Positions 1 through 7,762 of a stretch of 64,000 bases of DNA are shown here, in pieces. The notes under the pieces are model-generated. The model searched no databases and was not told the origin of the DNA. It saw only the letters and a program-made list of their open reading frames with translations. The position numbers were made by a program, and so were the translations under genes. Origin of the DNA: an uncultured Flavobacteriales bacterium (GTDB taxonomy: Bacteria > Bacteroidota > Bacteroidia > Flavobacteriales_F > PHOS-HE28); contig CALMPI010000013.1 of the NCBI GenBank assembly GCA_937872175.1, positions 1 through 64,000 of the forward strand, read 5' to 3'. Numbering within the stretch: position 1 is the first letter of the stretch; each line of letters starts with the position of its first letter.

Positions 1-308
1 GATCGACTTGAGGGTCCATGTGGATCGACCTGAGGGTGCATGTCGATCGACTTGAGGGTCCATGTCGATCGACCTGAGGGTGCATGTCGATCGACTTGAT
101 GCTGCATGTGGATCGACTTGAGGGTCCATGTGGATCGACCTGAGGGTGCATGTCGATCGACTTGAGGGTCCATGTCGATCGACCTGAGGGTGCATGTCGA
201 TCGACTTGATGCTGCATGTGGATCGACTTGAGGGTCCATGTGGATCGACCTGAGGGTGCATGTCGATCGACTTGATGCTGCATGTCGATCGACTTGGTGG
301 TGTGTAGA
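1..308. repeat. 22-bp tandem repeat with 110-bp higher-order period
   Basis: About fourteen 22-bp units, each beginning GATCGAC. Unit variants follow the order A-B-A'-B-C, so five units make a 110-bp block. The block occurs exactly at 1-110 and 111-220; a third copy (221-286) lacks two units and decays after 287. The junction GTCGATCGAC is palindromic. The array runs off the left edge, so its full length is unknown. No stop codon occurs in the minus-strand frame that enters it from position 709. Confidence 0.95.
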
Positions 309-709
309 GGTGGACCCGGGCCGTGAAGCGGTGCGCTGGTAAGGGGCTGCCAGTGGCCGGTGGGGCGGCGGCGGCGGCGGCAGGGGGGGCGCAGGTGCAC
401 GGCCACCTTGTCCAGCAGGCGCATGCAGGGGGTGACGGGCACCACCAGGGCCACCAGCACGGGGGCGGGTGCGGCGGGCTGGCGCAGCAGCTGGAGGCGC
501 ACGGCGTTGGGCAGCGGGAAGGCCTGGAAGCGGTCGCCGCCATCGATGCGCAGGCGGTGGGGGGCGAGCACGCGGCGCTGCACGGCCTGGGCCCATTCCT
601 TGGCGCGGCCCAGCAGTTCGCGGGCGTGCTGGGGCAATCCATGGTCCGCAATTGTGCCCTGCGCACCGGCCTGGACCACGCCGCCCACCACACCCGCGAC
701 ACGCCGCAC
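1..709 (-). CDS. possible partial gene of unknown function, running off the left edge
   Basis: A minus-strand frame is open from an in-frame stop near 736 to the window edge. It has no ATG; a GTG at 709 is the first reasonable start. The first roughly 130 codons have strongly G/C third positions, as in real genes here, and encode a plausible soluble segment (HARELLGRAKEWAQ, FQAFPLPNAVRLQLLR, PVLVALVVPVTP). The frame then passes through a proline- and arginine-rich stretch into the 22-bp repeat, where it would encode a 22-residue repeat. I do not recognise the family. It could be a decayed gene or chance openness in GC-rich DNA, because plus-strand frames are also open here. Confidence 0.3.
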   Translation of the reverse strand, partial: MRRVAGVVGGVVQAGAQGTIADHGLPQHARELLGRAKEWAQAVQRRVLAPHRLRIDGGDRFQAFPLPNAVRLQLLRQPAAPAPVLVALVVPVTPCMRLLDKVAVHLRPPCRRRRRPTGHWQPLTSAPLHGPGPPLHTTKSIDMQHQVDRHAPSGRSTWTLKSIHMQHQVDRHAPSGRSTWTLKSIDMHPQVDPHGPSSRSTCSIKSIDMHPQVDRHGPSSRSTCTLRSIHMDPQVD

Positions 710-732
710 CTTGGCCGTGGCATGATCGCACC

Positions 733-820
733 TTGATCATGGTACGGGTACACCTTGATCACGGTCGGGGTACACCGTGACAACGGTCGGGGTACACCGT
801 GGCCACGGTCGGGGTGCACA
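733..820. repeat. four 22-nt degenerate tandem units
   Basis: Four adjacent 22-nt units (733-754, 755-776, 777-798, 799-820) share the core ACGGTCGGGGTACACC with a few changes. The length equals the unit length of the array at 1-308, although the sequences are unrelated. Confidence 0.85.
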
Positions 821-901
821 GCCGCAGGGCCCCCTGCGGCAGACCCTGCGGAGGCCCGGATGCCGGCAACGCCATCGCCGGCGGATGCCCATCTTGCGCC
901 C

Positions 902-1111
902 ATGCACGCCGCCGGACCCTGGATGGAGCCCTTGATCGTACCCGACGACCCGCGCCGGCCCTGCCTGGTGCAGGCGTGGCATGCCCAGCGGAAGGAACGC
1001 AGGCTGTTCGTGGTGAAGAGCGTGCGGGGCCGCTGGGTCTTTGCCGACCGCAGCTGGTTGAGCGAGGAATGGACCGTGCTCCGATGGGCGTACGTCAACG
1101 AGCCGGATTGA
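902..1111 (+). CDS. small hypothetical protein, 69 aa
   Basis: Unrecognised small protein. It is rich in Trp and Arg (KERRLFVVKSVRGRWVFADR, then SEEWTVLRWAYVNEPD), with no signal peptide or membrane segment. ATG at 902 is the first start after the upstream 22-nt repeat; an internal ATG at 923 would give 62 aa. It ends 39 nt before the SDR gene. The ordered composition downstream of residue 8 and the change from repeat to codon-biased DNA support a real gene, but the family is unknown. Confidence 0.45.
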   Translation: MHAAGPWMEPLIVPDDPRRPCLVQAWHAQRKERRLFVVKSVRGRWVFADRSWLSEEWTVLRWAYVNEPD

Positions 1112-1150
1112 GATCCCCGACCTTCGCCATCCGCCATCATCTTCCGCCCC

Positions 1151-1927
1151 ATGCCCAAGACCCTCCTCATCACCGGCGCCACCAGCGGTTTTGGTGAGGC
1201 CACCGCCCGGCGCTTCGCCGCCGAGGGCCACCGCGTGATCATCACCGGCCGCCGCAAGGAACGGCTGGAGGCCCTGCGCAAGGAGCTCGAAGGCCTGCAT
1301 GGCGCTCTGGGCGGCCACGACCGGGTGCACGCCCTCCACTTCGACGTGCGCGACCACGACGCCACGGTGCGCGCCATCGCCGCGCTGCCCGCGGCCTGGA
1401 GCAGCATCGACGTGCTGGTGAACAACGCCGGCCTCGCCGCCGGCCTCGACCCCATCCAGGAAGGCAGCCTGCAGGACTGGGAGCGCATGCTGGACACCAA
1501 CGTGAAGGGCCTGCTGCACGTGACGCGCGCCGTGCTGCCCGGCATGATCGCCCGCAAGGCCGGCCACATCATCAACATCGGCAGCACCGCCGGCAAGGAG
1601 GTGTATCCCAAGGGCAACGTGTACTGCGCCAGCAAGCACGCGGTGGACGCCCTCACCAAGGCCATGCGCCAGGACCTGCTGCCCCACGGCATCAAGGTGA
1701 CGCAGATCGCGCCGGGCCTGGCCGAGACGGAGTTCAGCGTGGTGCGCTTCCACGGCGATGCCGAGCGCGCGAAGCAGGTGTACCAGGGCCTTCAACCGCT
1801 GCGCCCCGAGGACATCGCCGAGCTGGTGCATTACGTCACCACCCTGCCGCCGCACGTGTGCATCAACGACCTGGTGGTGACCCCCACGGCGCAGGCCAGC
1901 AGCATGGTGGTGCAGCGCATAGCCTGA
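1151..1927 (+). CDS. short-chain dehydrogenase/reductase (YdfG-like)
   Basis: Classical SDR oxidoreductase of 258 aa, the usual length for the family. The Rossmann nucleotide motif TGATSGFG lies at residues 8-15, NNAG at 91-94, the catalytic Ser near 145 (INIGS) and the YCASK Tyr/Lys pair at 158-162, so the active site is complete. Arginines after the second strand (GRRKERLEAL) favour NADP(H). The closest well-known relatives are YdfG-type 3-hydroxy acid dehydrogenases (L-allo-threonine and 3-hydroxypropionate class), but substrate cannot be read from sequence. It is cytosolic, with no signal peptide. A weak GACCTTCG box lies about 20 nt upstream. It stands alone ahead of a CACATG-rich spacer. 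Confidence 0.92.
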   Translation: MPKTLLITGATSGFGEATARRFAAEGHRVIITGRRKERLEALRKELEGLHGALGGHDRVHALHFDVRDHDATVRAIAALPAAWSSIDVLVNNAGLAAGLDPIQEGSLQDWERMLDTNVKGLLHVTRAVLPGMIARKAGHIINIGSTAGKEVYPKGNVYCASKHAVDALTKAMRQDLLPHGIKVTQIAPGLAETEFSVVRFHGDAERAKQVYQGLQPLRPEDIAELVHYVTTLPPHVCINDLVVTPTAQASSMVVQRIA

Positions 1928-1930
1928 TCC

Positions 1931-1987
1931 CATGTGCACATGTGCACATGAACACACGGGCACATGAACACACGGGCACATGCGCAT
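1931..1987. repeat. intergenic CACATG/GGGCACATG repeats
   Basis: Short spacer made of repeated CACATG and ACACGGGCACATG units, beginning with the palindrome CATGTGCACATG. The same kind of CATGTGC-rich spacer recurs at 5972-6081 and 21308-21345. Confidence 0.7.
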
Positions 1988-1997
1988 TTCGTTCGCC

Positions 1998-2005
1998 TAC
2001 CTTCG
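1998..2005 (+). promoter_or_regulatory. -7 box TACCTTCG upstream of the DUF2911 gene
   Basis: TACCTTCG matches the Bacteroidota -7 consensus TAnnTTTG at 7 of 8 positions and ends 17 nt before the ATG at 2023. Confidence 0.6.
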
Positions 2006-2022
2006 CCGCACATCCCCATCCG

Positions 2023-2571
2023 ATGAAGAACTGGTTGAAATGGATCCTGCTGAGCCTGGCCGTGCTGCTGATGCTGGCCTTCGCCGGATTCCAGTTCATG
2101 AAGTTCAACACCAAGAAGGCGAGCCCCGAGGACCGCATCGTGTTCACGCAGGGCGACCTGACGCTGGAGGTGTTCTACAACCGGCCCTCGAAGAAGGGGC
2201 GCGTGATCTTCGGCGAACTGGTGCCCTACGATGAGGTGTGGCGCACGGGCGCCAACGAGGCCACCACCTTTACCATCAACAAGCCGATCACCATTGATGG
2301 CAAGGTGCTGAAGGCCGGGGCGTATACGCTGTGGACCGTGCCCGGGCGTGAGTCCTGGACGGTGATCTGGAACGACCGCATGTATCCCTGGGGGGTGGAC
2401 TTCGATCAGAAGGCGCAACGCCGGCCCGAACACGATGCCCTGCAGGTGCAGGTGCCCGTGGAACGGCTGGCCGAACCGGTGGAGCAGTTCACCATCGCAG
2501 TGCAGGAGTCGCCGCTGGCGTTGACCCTGAGCTGGGACGACGTGCGGGTGACCGTGCCCCTGGCCCACTGA
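2023..2571 (+). CDS. DUF2911 domain membrane-anchored protein
   Basis: 182-aa protein with one N-terminal membrane segment (about residues 4-24, WLKWILLSLAVLLMLAF), which serves as an anchor or uncleaved signal, followed by a DUF2911 domain. Recognisable family features are the early VFYNRPSKKGR stretch, GELVPYDEVWRTGANEATTF (residues about 65-84) and AGAYTLWTVPG. The family is common in Bacteroidota; its biochemical function is not established, and it probably acts in the periplasm. Start chosen at 2023 because the -7 box at 1998-2005 precedes it and because in-frame upstream codons cross the CACATG repeat. Upstream of lpxD and on the same strand. Confidence 0.88.
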   Translation: MKNWLKWILLSLAVLLMLAFAGFQFMKFNTKKASPEDRIVFTQGDLTLEVFYNRPSKKGRVIFGELVPYDEVWRTGANEATTFTINKPITIDGKVLKAGAYTLWTVPGRESWTVIWNDRMYPWGVDFDQKAQRRPEHDALQVQVPVERLAEPVEQFTIAVQESPLALTLSWDDVRVTVPLAH

Positions 2572-2590
2572 GGGAGACCCGGGCGCGGCC

Positions 2591-2598
2591 TACTTTTG
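2591..2598 (+). promoter_or_regulatory. -7 box TACTTTTG of lpxD, near-leaderless
   Basis: Exact match to TAnnTTTG, ending 6 nt before the lpxD ATG at 2605. Transcription would begin at or within a few nt of the start codon. Confidence 0.7.
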
Positions 2599-2604
2599 CG
2601 GGCC

Positions 2605-3660
2605 ATGCAGTTCTCCGCCGGTCAGATCGCCGAGTTCCTCCAGGGGGAGGTGGACGGTGACGCGCAGGTGCTGGTGAGCGACATCAGCAAGATCGAGGAG
2701 GGCCGTCTGGGCACCTTGAGCTTCCTGGCCAACCCGAAGTACACCGAGCATGTGTACACCACGGCGGCCAGCGTGGTGCTGGTGGAGAAGGGCTTCCATC
2801 CCACGCGCCCCATCCCCAAGCATGTGACGCTGATCCGCGTGGCCGACCCGCGCGCCAGCTTCTCGCGCCTGCTGCAGATGCACGACGCGCACCAGTACGA
2901 GAAGAAGGGCTACGAGCAGCCCAGCTACATCAGCCCGAAGGCCACCATCGGCAAGGACGTCTACATCGGCACCTTCACCCACATCGGCGACGGCGTGGTG
3001 ATCGGCGACGGGGTGAAGATCCTGCCCAACTGCACCATCGGCGAGAACGTGAGCATCGGTGCGGGCACGCGCATCCACGCCAACGTGGCGGTGTACGGGC
3101 GCAGCGTGATCGGCCGCAACTGCATCATCCACAGCGGCACGGTGATCGGCTCGGACGGCTTCGGCTTCACGGTGAACGCCGCGGGCGAGCAGGAGAAGAT
3201 CCCGCAGATCGGCAACGTGGTGATCGAGGACGAGGTGGAGATCGGCGCCAACTGCACGATCGACCGGGCGACGCTGGGCAGCACCCTCATCCGCCGGGGC
3301 GCCAAGTTGGACAACCTGATCCAGGTGGGGCACAACGCGGAGATCGGCGCGCATACGGTGGTGGTGTCGCAAACGGGCATCGCGGGCAGCAGCCGGGTGG
3401 GCGCCTACGCCATGATCGGCGGGCAGGTGGGCATCGCCGGGCACCTCACGGTGGGCGACCGGGTGAAGGTGGCCGCGCAGAGCGGCATCGGGGAGAACAT
3501 CCCGGACGGGATGACGGTGCAGGGCAGTCCGGCCTTCGCCATCGGCCCCTACAAGCGCAGCTACGTGGTGTTCCGCAACCTGCCCGAGCTGCAGCGGCGC
3601 GTGGCCGAGCTGGAGAAGGCGCTGGCGGAGCTGCGCCGGGCGGCCGGCGGGGACGCCTGA
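2605..3660 (+). CDS. lpxD: UDP-3-O-acylglucosamine N-acyltransferase LpxD
   Basis: Adds the N-linked 3-hydroxyacyl chain to UDP-3-O-acylglucosamine, the third step of lipid A synthesis, in the cytosol as a trimer. 351 aa, the normal length. The N-terminal uridine-binding domain (about 1-105) is followed by left-handed beta-helix hexapeptide repeats (about 110-310) and a C-terminal helix. The catalytic-His segment [10 protein letters not shown] lies near residue 240. ATG at 2605 is preferred over a TTG three codons upstream because the -7 box lies immediately before it. First of the lpxD, lpxC-fabZ, lpxA block (74 nt to lpxC). A second LpxD-like gene lies at 7763. Confidence 0.96.
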   Translation: MQFSAGQIAEFLQGEVDGDAQVLVSDISKIEEGRLGTLSFLANPKYTEHVYTTAASVVLVEKGFHPTRPIPKHVTLIRVADPRASFSRLLQMHDAHQYEKKGYEQPSYISPKATIGKDVYIGTFTHIGDGVVIGDGVKILPNCTIGENVSIGAGTRIHANVAVYGRSVIGRNCIIHSGTVIGSDGFGFTVNAAGEQEKIPQIGNVVIEDEVEIGANCTIDRATLGSTLIRRGAKLDNLIQVGHNAEIGAHTVVVSQTGIAGSSRVGAYAMIGGQVGIAGHLTVGDRVKVAAQSGIGENIPDGMTVQGSPAFAIGPYKRSYVVFRNLPELQRRVAELEKALAELRRAAGGDA

Positions 3661-3683
3661 CCCGCCGCTTCGCGGCCGCGCCG

Positions 3684-3691
3684 TAGCTTCG
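3684..3691 (+). promoter_or_regulatory. possible -7 box TAGCTTCG upstream of lpxC-fabZ
   Basis: TAGCTTCG fits TAnnTTTG at 7 of 8 positions, in the 74-nt gap after lpxD. It suggests the second gene can be transcribed on its own. Confidence 0.45.
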
Positions 3692-3734
3692 GCCGGCGAT
3701 CCCGGGGACCGCGACGGCCCGGGCGCGCGAACGC

Positions 3735-5192
3735 ATGAGCGACAAACAACGCACCCTCAAGCAGGCCGTCTCCATCACCGGCGTGGGCCTGCACACCGGC
3801 GAACCGGTGACGCTCACCCTGAATCCGGCCCCCGACGGACACGGGTACAAGTTCCAGCGCATGGACCTGGACGGCGCCCCCGTGATCGAGGCCGACGCCG
3901 ACCTGGTGGTGAGCACCGACCGCGGCACCACCCTGGGGCAGAACGGCGCCAAGGTGAACACCACCGAGCACGTGCTCGCCGCCCTGTACGCCCTGGGGGT
4001 GGACAACTGCCTGCTGCAGCTCACCGGGCCCGAGGTGCCCATCATGGACGGCAGCGCGCTGCCCTTCGTGCTCGCCATCGAGCAGGCGGGCATCGTGGAA
4101 CAGAAGGCCGACAAGGACTGGTACGTGCTGAAGGAGCCCATCTGGTTCGAGACCCAGGAGCGCGGCACCGAAATGCTGGGCGTGCCCACCCCCGGCGGCG
4201 AGTTCCGGCTGACGGTGATGGTGGACTACAACAGCCCGGTGCTCGGCACGCAGCATGCCAGCATGTACCACACCGGCGAGTTCAAGACGGAGATCGCGCC
4301 CTGCCGCACCTTCGTGTTCCTGCGCGAGCTGGAGCAGCTGGCCAAGGCGGGCCTCATCAAGGGCGGCGACCTGGACAACGCCATCGTGATGGAGGACCGC
4401 GAGGGCACCAGCAAGGAGCAACTGCAGGAGCTGGCCCGGCTGCTGGGCAAGGAGTACCGCGACGTGGAGATCCGCCGCAACGGCGTGCTGAACACCACGG
4501 ACCTGAAATTCTTCAACGAGCCGGCCCGCCACAAGCTGATGGACATCGTGGGCGACCTGGCGCTGGTGGGCCGACCGATCAAGGGGCACATCCTGGCCGC
4601 GCGCCCCGGCCACTTCGGCAACACCAGCTTCGCCAAGCGCATCAAGGAGGCCATGCGGCAGGAGAAGAAGGCCGCCGGATTCCAGTACGACCTGTCGCGC
4701 GAGCCGTTGTACGACATCAACGCGATCGCGCGGATGCTGCCGCACCGCTACCCCTTCCTGCTGATCGACAAGATCATGGAGATCACGGACGACACCATCA
4801 TCGGGGTGAAGAACGTGACCATGAACGAGCCCTTCTTCCAGGGCCACTTCCCCGGCAACCCCGTGATGCCCGGGGTGATCCAGATCGAGGCCATGGCCCA
4901 GGTGGGCGGCGTCTTCGCCCTCAGCCAGGTGCCCGATCCGGAGCACTACACCACCTACTTCCTCAAGATCGACGGCGTGCGCTTCAAGCGCAAGGTGATC
5001 CCGGGCGACACGGTCGTCTTCCGCCTGCAGCTGATCACGCCCATCCGGCGGGGCATCGTGCACATGAAGGGCGTGGCCTATGTGAACGGACAGCCCGCGA
5101 TGGAGGCCGAGATGATGGCCCAGATCGCCCGCGACAAGGCCCCCGCCAAGCAGGACACCCCGACGCCGAGGTCCACGGCGGTGAACGCATGA
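3735..5192 (+). CDS. lpxC: bifunctional LpxC deacetylase / FabZ dehydratase
   Basis: 485-aa fusion typical of Bacteroidota. Residues about 1-310 are LpxC, the zinc deacetylase that commits UDP-3-O-acyl-GlcNAc to lipid A. Zinc and catalytic motifs are visible: TTEHVLAALYALG, HKLMDIVGDLAL and KGHILAARPGHFGN. Residues about 330-470 are FabZ, the (3R)-hydroxyacyl-ACP dehydratase of fatty acid synthesis, with LPHRYPFLLIDKI near 335 and the active-site segment GHFPGNPVMPGV. The fusion joins the two pathways that compete for 3-hydroxyacyl-ACP. The C-terminal tail is charged and Pro/Thr-rich. The stop overlaps the lpxA start by 4 nt (ATGA), so translation is probably coupled. Confidence 0.97.
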   Translation: MSDKQRTLKQAVSITGVGLHTGEPVTLTLNPAPDGHGYKFQRMDLDGAPVIEADADLVVSTDRGTTLGQNGAKVNTTEHVLAALYALGVDNCLLQLTGPEVPIMDGSALPFVLAIEQAGIVEQKADKDWYVLKEPIWFETQERGTEMLGVPTPGGEFRLTVMVDYNSPVLGTQHASMYHTGEFKTEIAPCRTFVFLRELEQLAKAGLIKGGDLDNAIVMEDREGTSKEQLQELARLLGKEYRDVEIRRNGVLNTTDLKFFNEPARHKLMDIVGDLALVGRPIKGHILAARPGHFGNTSFAKRIKEAMRQEKKAAGFQYDLSREPLYDINAIARMLPHRYPFLLIDKIMEITDDTIIGVKNVTMNEPFFQGHFPGNPVMPGVIQIEAMAQVGGVFALSQVPDPEHYTTYFLKIDGVRFKRKVIPGDTVVFRLQLITPIRRGIVHMKGVAYVNGQPAMEAEMMAQIARDKAPAKQDTPTPRSTAVNA

Positions 5193-5971
5193 GCATCTCC
5201 CCCCTCGCCTCCGTGCACCCCCACGCGAAGCTCGGCCGCGATGTCGTGGTGGAGCCCTTCGCCACCATCTACGCCGATGTGGTGATCGGCGACGGCACCT
5301 GGATCGGGCCCAACGCGGTGCTGATGGACGGCGCCCGCATCGGCAGCCGCTGCCGCATCTTCCCCGGTGCGGTCATCGGGGCCATCCCCCAGGACCTCAA
5401 GTTCGCCGGCGAGGTCACCACCGCCGAGGTGGGCGACGGCACCACCATCCGCGAGTGCGTCACCATCAACCGCGGCACGGCCGATCGCCAGCGCACCGCC
5501 GTGGGCAGCAACTGCCTGCTGATGGCCTATGTGCACCTGGCGCATGACTGCATCCTGGGCAACAACATCGTCATCGCCAACAGCGTGAACCTCGCCGGCC
5601 ATGTCACCATCGACGACTGGGCCATCCTGGAAGGCAACGTCGCCGTGCAGCAGTTCCTCCACATCGGCGCCCACAGCTTCATCGCCGGCGCCAGCCTGGT
5701 GCGAAAGAACGTGCCGCCCTTCGTGAAGGCCGCGCGCGAACCCCTGAGCTACGTGGGCGTCAACGTGGTGGGCCTGCGGCGTCGCGGCTACGACGACGAG
5801 CAGGTGGCCCGCATCGAGGACATCTACCGGGAGATCTTCGTGCGCAACAGCAACGTGGAGCGCGCCGTGCAGAGCGTGGAGCAGACCCTGCCCCGCAGCC
5901 CCGAGCGCGGCCAGATCCTCGACTTTATCCGCAACAGCCCCAAAGGCATCATGCGCGGGCTGGCCGAATGA
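5189..5971 (+). CDS. lpxA: UDP-N-acetylglucosamine acyltransferase LpxA
   Basis: First enzyme of lipid A synthesis: O-acylates UDP-GlcNAc from 3-hydroxyacyl-ACP. 260 aa, family-normal. N-terminal left-handed beta-helix of hexapeptide repeats (about 5-185) with the catalytic-His segment YVHLAHDCILGNN (around 112-124), then the helical C-terminal domain. The DGARIGSRC and GAIPQDLKF segments are typical. The start overlaps the lpxC-fabZ stop by 4 nt. lpxB is not in this window. Confidence 0.97.
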   Translation: MSISPLASVHPHAKLGRDVVVEPFATIYADVVIGDGTWIGPNAVLMDGARIGSRCRIFPGAVIGAIPQDLKFAGEVTTAEVGDGTTIRECVTINRGTADRQRTAVGSNCLLMAYVHLAHDCILGNNIVIANSVNLAGHVTIDDWAILEGNVAVQQFLHIGAHSFIAGASLVRKNVPPFVKAAREPLSYVGVNVVGLRRRGYDDEQVARIEDIYREIFVRNSNVERAVQSVEQTLPRSPERGQILDFIRNSPKGIMRGLAE

Positions 5972-6081
5972 CCATGTGCCCATGTGCGCATGCGTCCTCC
6001 CGCCTGTCACACGCACCATGTGCGCATGGTCCGTTAAGGCCATGACCACATGGTCACATGGTCACATGGTCACTTGAGCAC
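5972..6081. repeat. CATGTGC/CACATGGT-rich spacer
   Basis: The 110 nt between lpxA and the ABC gene consist largely of CATGTGC, GCGCATG and tandem CACATGGT units (three near 6052-6073). It resembles the spacer at 1931-1987. Function unknown. Confidence 0.65.
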
Positions 6082-6717
6082 ATGGAAGTAGCCCTCCGCT
6101 CCGTCACCCGGTCCTTCGGCCGCGAGGTGGTGTTCCGCGGGGTGGACCATGTGTTCGCGCCGGGCAGCCGCACGGCCTTGCTGGGCCCGAACGGCAGTGG
6201 CAAGAGCACGCTGCTCCAGGTGATCGGCGGCGCGCTATCGGCCACCTCGGGCACGGTGACCCACCAGCTGAACGGGCGAGTGATCGATCCGGAGGCGGTT
6301 TACCGCCACGTGGCCTTCGCCACGCCCTACCTGGGCCTGTACGAGGACCTGAGCCTGCGGGACACGCTGGCCTTCCACCGGCGGTTCAAGCCCTTCAGAC
6401 CTGGCCTTGCCGATGAGGACGTGGCCCGCACCGCCTACCTGCACCAGGAGATGGACAAGCCCGTGCGGCAGTTCAGCAGCGGCATGAAGCAACGCCTCAA
6501 GCTGGTGCTGGCCGTGATGAGCGATGTGCCCCTGCTGCTGTTGGACGAGCACACCAGCAACCTCGACGCACGCGGCGCGGCCTGGTCCGTCGACCTGCTG
6601 CAGGAGCACCTCGATGGGCGCACCCTGGTGGTGGCCAGCAACCGGGTGGAGGTAGAGACCGCCCTCTGCTCCGCGCACCTGGACGTGCTGGCGTGGAAGC
6701 CCGCCCCGCGCGGCTGA
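6082..6717 (+). CDS. ABC transporter ATP-binding protein
   Basis: 211-aa ATPase subunit. Walker A GPNGSGKST (about residues 34-42), signature FSSGMKQRLKL, Walker B VPLLLLDEHTSNLD. The usual H-loop histidine is replaced (VVASNRVEVE). As I recall, Asn at this site occurs in a Bacteroidota group of small, CcmA-like ABC ATPases, so it need not mean inactivity. No permease gene is adjacent, so the substrate is unknown. ATG at 6082 was chosen because the upstream in-frame start at 6058 lies inside the CACATGGT repeat. Confidence 0.88.
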   Translation: MEVALRSVTRSFGREVVFRGVDHVFAPGSRTALLGPNGSGKSTLLQVIGGALSATSGTVTHQLNGRVIDPEAVYRHVAFATPYLGLYEDLSLRDTLAFHRRFKPFRPGLADEDVARTAYLHQEMDKPVRQFSSGMKQRLKLVLAVMSDVPLLLLDEHTSNLDARGAAWSVDLLQEHLDGRTLVVASNRVEVETALCSAHLDVLAWKPAPRG

Positions 6718-7053
6718 TCCGCGGACGGCTGGCGAACGGCTCCGCTCCCGCGATCCCGCAGGGGCCGGGTGTTCGGAAATGGAGTTCACCCCCTGTTCCT
6801 GAACCCCGCCGGGGACATCCACGCGCTGATCGGTCCATGACCCCGGAAGGGTCTCAGCCGTCAGATCCCATATCCAGAACGGTTCCGACCCCGGAGGGGT
6901 CGCAGGCACAACTGGCCCTGCCTCGCGGGATGGGCCTATCACCGGTACCCGAGGACGAGGTCCGTTCACCCCGGACCGCGGACCTGCGCCTTCGTCCCGA
7001 TCCCCTATTTTCGCGCCCGCCTTCCGGAAGCGAAGGCCGCATCCCACCCCGCC
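6718..7053. other. intergenic region with REP-like GACCCC hairpins
   Basis: 336 nt without a convincing gene. It contains three related palindromes: AACCCCGCCGGGG near 6803, GACCCCGGAAGGGTC near 6839 and the perfect GACCCCGGAGGGGTC near 6888. No poly-T tail follows, so these look more like dispersed REP-type hairpins than terminators. The efp promoter box lies at the right end. Confidence 0.5.
7006..7013 (+). promoter_or_regulatory. -7 box TATTTTCG of efp
   Basis: Matches TAnnTTTG at 7 of 8 positions, 40 nt upstream of the efp ATG. Confidence 0.55.
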
Positions 7054-7617
7054 ATGGCCACCACTTCTGACGTCAACATCGGTTCCTACATCCGCCACAA
7101 CGGCGACATCTGCCAGATCATGGAGTGGCAGCATCGCACGCCGGGCAACCTGCGGGCCTTCTACCAGGGCAAGATGCGCAACCTGCGCAACGGCAAGCTG
7201 GCCGAGAACCGCTGGCGCAGCGGCGAAACGATCGAGGTGCTGCGCGTGGAGGTGCACGAACTTCAATACCTCTACCGCGAAGGCGACAACCTGGTCTGCA
7301 TGGACCAGAAGACCTACGATCAGAAGTACATCCCCGTGGGCCTCTTCGGCGACGCACTGGGCTTCATGAAGGAGGAGATGGTGGTGCAGATCGGCTTCGA
7401 GAGCGAGCAGCCCATCTTCGCCCGTCCGCCCAAGACCGTGGAACTGAAGGTGGTGTACACCGAACCCGCCGTGAAGGGCGACACCGCCAACAAGGTGCTC
7501 AAGCCCGCCAAGCTGGAGACCGGCGTGGAGATCAACGTGCCCATCTTCGTGGAGGAAGGCACGGTGGTGCGCATCGACACCGAGACCGGCGAGTACATGG
7601 ACCGCGTCAAGAAGTAG
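7054..7617 (+). CDS. efp: translation elongation factor P
   Basis: Relieves ribosome stalling at polyproline. 187 aa with the three beta-barrel domains: KOW-like N-terminal (1-65), central OB (66-130) and C-terminal OB ending in GEYMDRVKK. The signature TYTEP-like segment is present as VVYTEPAVKGDTANKVLKPA. The domain I loop that carries the modified Lys34 in E. coli reads TPGNLRAFYQGK: Asn sits where Lys or Arg is usually modified. I recall this loop in other Bacteroidota, so it is probably a lineage variant and not a defect. A strong palindrome overlaps the stop codon. Confidence 0.97.
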   Translation: MATTSDVNIGSYIRHNGDICQIMEWQHRTPGNLRAFYQGKMRNLRNGKLAENRWRSGETIEVLRVEVHELQYLYREGDNLVCMDQKTYDQKYIPVGLFGDALGFMKEEMVVQIGFESEQPIFARPPKTVELKVVYTEPAVKGDTANKVLKPAKLETGVEINVPIFVEEGTVVRIDTETGEYMDRVKK

Positions 7618-7639
7618 TGTCGACGTTCACGTCGACACT
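7616..7639. promoter_or_regulatory. 24-nt palindrome at the efp 3' end
   Basis: Arms 7616-7626 and 7629-7639 (AGTGTCGACGT / ACGTCGACACT) are perfectly complementary with a 2-nt centre. A partial third copy, TTCACGTCGACG, lies at 7650-7661. No T-run follows, so an operator or a transcript-end hairpin are both possible. Confidence 0.5.
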
Positions 7640-7749
7640 GCGTGTTCGTTCACGTCGACGCGACCCACCCGAACAGGACGACAACCGGACCCCGCCCCTG
7701 CGCCCGCAGCCGGCGGGGTCCGCGTTTCCGGCCCTGAAGGCCCTGCGGT

Positions 7750-7757
7750 TACCTTCG
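7750..7757 (+). promoter_or_regulatory. -7 box TACCTTCG of the second lpxD, near-leaderless
   Basis: The box ends 5 nt before ATG 7763. It argues that 7763 is the start and not the GTG at 7757, which lies inside the box. Confidence 0.65.
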
Positions 7758-7762
7758 TGCCG

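Noticed and set aside
737-1987. A 416-codon minus-strand frame opposite the SDR gene
   Set aside because: His- and Gly-rich low-complexity protein; the plus strand encodes a complete SDR.
6839-6903. GACCCC hairpins as the rho-independent terminator of the ABC gene
   Set aside because: No T-run follows any of the three hairpins, so a terminator call is not supported.
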